Assembly (NCBI GenBank): GCA_032251435.1
Contig: JAVVEH010000082.1
Coordinates: 1 to 7,383 of the forward strand
Direction: 5' to 3'
DNA length: 7,383 nt
DNA from: JAVVEH01 sp032251435
Lineage (GTDB): Bacteria; Verrucomicrobiota; Lentisphaeria; Oligosphaerales; MVZH01
Made by a program: the position numbers and the translations under genes. Below the pieces are notes generated by a model. The model saw only the letters and a program-made list of their open reading frames with translations, did not search any database and was not told where the DNA came from. Numbering within the stretch: the stretch's first letter is position 1; the number at the start of each line of letters is the position of its first letter. Below, in pieces: positions 5,519 through 7,383 of this stretch.

Positions 5519-7300
5519 ATGACACCTGTAACGATTGCCAACTGTCAGATTGATGTTGAAATGGATAATCCGGGCATGGAGGTGACTCTCACCCCCCGAT
5601 TCAGCGAAGCGCCGGGGGTCGAGTATCTTGATGTCAGCATCACGGCCAAAACGCCCACCCGTCCCAACCCGGTAACACTGAAATGGGACTATAAAACCAT
5701 CAACGCCCATCAGCGCGCCTGTACCGAGTGGCAATATAAGCTCTGCGGCATGGGGCGTCCCCGCACCCAGGCCAGCGCGGCGAAAAACGCCCCGGTCTGG
5801 AGCATGTTCGATTACGCCGGGAATAATCGGTTGACTCTGGCGGTCGCCGATGCCATTAACACCTGTGAAATCAGCGCCCAGCATGCGGAAGAGACCGCCT
5901 GCCTCACCTATCGTATCCAACTGTTTATCGATCCGGTCCCCCCCCTGACTGAATACAGCACCACGATCCGTTTCGACAGCCGCGAACAGAAATACTGGGA
6001 TGCTATGAATAGCGTTTCCGACTGGTGGGCGGCCATGCCTGAGTACACCCCGGCGCCGGTTCCGGAACACGCCCGCCTGCCGATGTATTCAACCTGGTAC
6101 AGCTATCATCTCGATATCACCCCCGAGGCGATCGAAAAACAGTGCGCCCTGGCTAAAAAACTGGGCATGGACTCGGTCATTGTCGATGATGGCTGGCAAA
6201 CCGATGACAAAAACCGCGGCTACGCCTACTGCGGCGACTGGGAACCCGCCCCCGGTAAATTCCCCGACTTCGCCGCCCATGTGAAACAGGTTCACGACAT
6301 CGGCATGAAATACCTGCTCTGGTACAGTGTCCCCTTTGTCGGGATCTATTCCAAGGCCTATGACCGCTTTAAAGACAAATTTCTCAACCCGCCGCAGCCG
6401 GGCGGAAAAGAACAGAAATGGTTTGTCCTGGATCCGCGTTTCCCCGATGTCCGCGAATACCTCATCGGCATCTATGAAAACGCCATCAGAAACTATGATC
6501 TGGACGGTTTCAAACTCGATTTTGTGGATTGCTTTTGCACCAATGAGGCCACTAAAGACTGCTTTGGCGACGGCCGCGACTATCAGTCGGTTCCCGAGGC
6601 GGCCGACCGCCTGCTGACCGATGTGATCGCCCGACTGCGCGCCATCAAACCCGATGTGATGATCGAATTCCGGCAGTCCTACATCGGTCCGGCCATGCGC
6701 AAATACGGCAACATCTTCCGGGTCGGCGATGAGCCCAACAACGCCGCCGGCAATCGGGTTGGCTCCATGTTATTAAAAAACTTGAGTGGCAATACGGCTA
6801 TTCATTCCGACATGGTGATGTGGCATTATGAGGACAGTGTGGAAAGCGCCGCCATGCAGTTGATTCACGCCTTATTCACTGTTCCGCAAATCTCTGTGCG
6901 GCTCGATGAAGTGCCTGAGAGTCACGTGGCCATGATCCAACGCTATCTCGACTTCTGGCGTGAACACCGCGATGTGCTGCTCGACGGAAAAATCATGCCG
7001 CGGCATCCCGAGCACACATTCCCATGCGTCGTGGCGGAAACCGGCACCAAAGTGGCCGGCGCCGCTTACGCCGACGGCTTCGTGCCGCTGCCGGAGATTG
7101 GCGATCGCGCCCTGCTGCTTGTTAATGGAACACTCGAAAAACGGGTTGCCATTGACTTGCCAGACTCGATCGGTTCCCGGCGTCTGGAAATCTGGACATG
7201 TACAGGTGAAAAAGTTCTGAATGAAACCCGCGACTTCGCCGCCGGGCTACACAGCCTGCCCGTGCCGCCAGCCGGCACCTGTTGTGTCTCGCTTGTATGA
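5519..7300 (+). CDS. Divergent GH36/melibiase-like alpha-galactosidase
   Basis: This 593-residue protein fits the three-part plan of GH36-type enzymes: an N-terminal beta-sandwich (about 1-170), a (beta/alpha)8 barrel (about 185-500) opening with MYSTWYSYH (189-197), and a C-terminal beta domain (about 505-593). The barrel shows VDDGWQTDD (222-230), typical of GH-D clan substrate-binding loops; DGFKLDFVD (329-337), where Asp334 is the probable nucleophile; FRVGDEPNN (400-408), where Asp404 is the probable acid/base; and HSDMVMW (429-435). The classic GH36 CxxGGGRxD acid/base motif is missing, placing it in a divergent subgroup. Retaining hydrolysis of alpha-galactosides is the family expectation, not proven here. 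It is shorter than the roughly 700-residue classical enzymes and has no signal peptide, so it is probably cytoplasmic. AAGAGA (about 5506-5511), 7 bp before the ATG, is the only reasonable Shine-Dalgarno-like site among the five genes and supports this start. Confidence 0.85.
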   Translation: MTPVTIANCQIDVEMDNPGMEVTLTPRFSEAPGVEYLDVSITAKTPTRPNPVTLKWDYKTINAHQRACTEWQYKLCGMGRPRTQASAAKNAPVWSMFDYAGNNRLTLAVADAINTCEISAQHAEETACLTYRIQLFIDPVPPLTEYSTTIRFDSREQKYWDAMNSVSDWWAAMPEYTPAPVPEHARLPMYSTWYSYHLDITPEAIEKQCALAKKLGMDSVIVDDGWQTDDKNRGYAYCGDWEPAPGKFPDFAAHVKQVHDIGMKYLLWYSVPFVGIYSKAYDRFKDKFLNPPQPGGKEQKWFVLDPRFPDVREYLIGIYENAIRNYDLDGFKLDFVDCFCTNEATKDCFGDGRDYQSVPEAADRLLTDVIARLRAIKPDVMIEFRQSYIGPAMRKYGNIFRVGDEPNNAAGNRVGSMLLKNLSGNTAIHSDMVMWHYEDSVESAAMQLIHALFTVPQISVRLDEVPESHVAMIQRYLDFWREHRDVLLDGKIMPRHPEHTFPCVVAETGTKVAGAAYADGFVPLPEIGDRALLLVNGTLEKRVAIDLPDSIGSRRLEIWTCTGEKVLNETRDFAAGLHSLPVPPAGTCCVSLV

Positions 7301-7328
7301 TTTACCGGAGCAAAAAGTATCCGGCGAA

Positions 7329-7383
7329 AACTTAATCCAGAACTTAATCCAGAACTTAATCCAGAACTTAATCCAGAACTTAA
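7329..7383. repeat. 12-bp direct tandem repeat, four full copies plus a partial, reaching the window edge
   Basis: AACTTAATCCAG occurs perfectly four times (7329-7340, 7341-7352, 7353-7364, 7365-7376) with a further 7 bases of a fifth copy up to the last base. Copies are contiguous with no spacers, so this is not a CRISPR array. The unit is a multiple of 3 and is open in some frames (NLIQ or LNPE on +, FWIK or SGLS on -), so it could be coding, but no start is visible before it. It begins 28 bp after the GH36-like stop codon. The total length cannot be known, because the window ends within it. Confidence 0.95.

Noticed and set aside
5441..6070. Open frame of 209 codons on the - strand running out of the GH36-like gene into the repeat
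   Set aside because: Most of it is antisense to the well-supported GH36-like gene and its translation resembles no family I know. Its tail simply reads the repeat units.
7305..7324. CCGGA/TCCGG hairpin after the GH36-like stop codon as a terminator
   Set aside because: The stem is 5 bp with a 10-nt loop and no T tract follows; it is too weak to call.
7329..7383. CRISPR array
   Set aside because: The copies are contiguous 12-bp units with no spacers, so this is a simple tandem repeat.

Overview
The window is a 7.4 kb stretch with five long genes, all on the + strand. The gene content suggests an anaerobic, polysaccharide-degrading bacterium, perhaps of the PVC group (Kiritimatiellota, Lentisphaerota or Verrucomicrobiota). 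This is an inference from three things: a single-domain GQSNM esterase, a UroD-fold methyltransferase-like protein and divergent GH63/GH36-like hydrolases lying together; a general lack of Shine-Dalgarno sequences; and AT-rich intergenic DNA with short degenerate repeats. No marker gene fixes the taxon.

Layout. 1-80: leader with a good -35/-10 pair. 81-821: exported sialate O-acetylesterase-like (SGNH) carbohydrate esterase. 822-985: intergenic, with an inverted repeat overlapping a weak candidate promoter. 986-2068: UroD-superfamily protein with the His-x-Cys...Cys zinc signature of MtaA/MtbA/CmuA-type methyltransferases rather than true HemE. 2069-2272: A-rich then T-rich spacer (possible weak terminator), followed by the best promoter in the window. 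2273-3412: AAA_14/DUF4143 ATPase. 3430-5298: GH63/MGH1-like (alpha/alpha)6-barrel glycoside hydrolase, starting 17 bp after the ATPase. 5274-5472: a roughly 200-bp element bounded by inverted arrays of an 8-bp unit; it supplies the last codons and stop of the GH63-like gene. 5519-7300: divergent GH36/melibiase-like alpha-galactosidase. 7329-7383: 12-bp tandem repeat running off the window edge.

How the genes may work together. The esterase, the two glycoside hydrolases and possibly the methyltransferase fit a decorated-glycan degradation locus: the esterase would remove acyl groups outside the cytoplasm, the two hydrolases (no signal peptides) would cleave imported oligosaccharides, and the UroD-like protein could handle methyl groups. 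No transporter, regulator or corrinoid protein is visible, so this is a hypothesis. The DUF4143 ATPase has no obvious metabolic role and has its own promoter; it may be an accessory gene inserted into the locus.

I see no rRNA, tRNA, CRISPR array, transposase or defence system. The parts most worth a second look are the repeat-bounded element at 5274-5472, the terminal 12-bp repeat, and the unusual active-site motifs in the UroD-like and GH36-like proteins.
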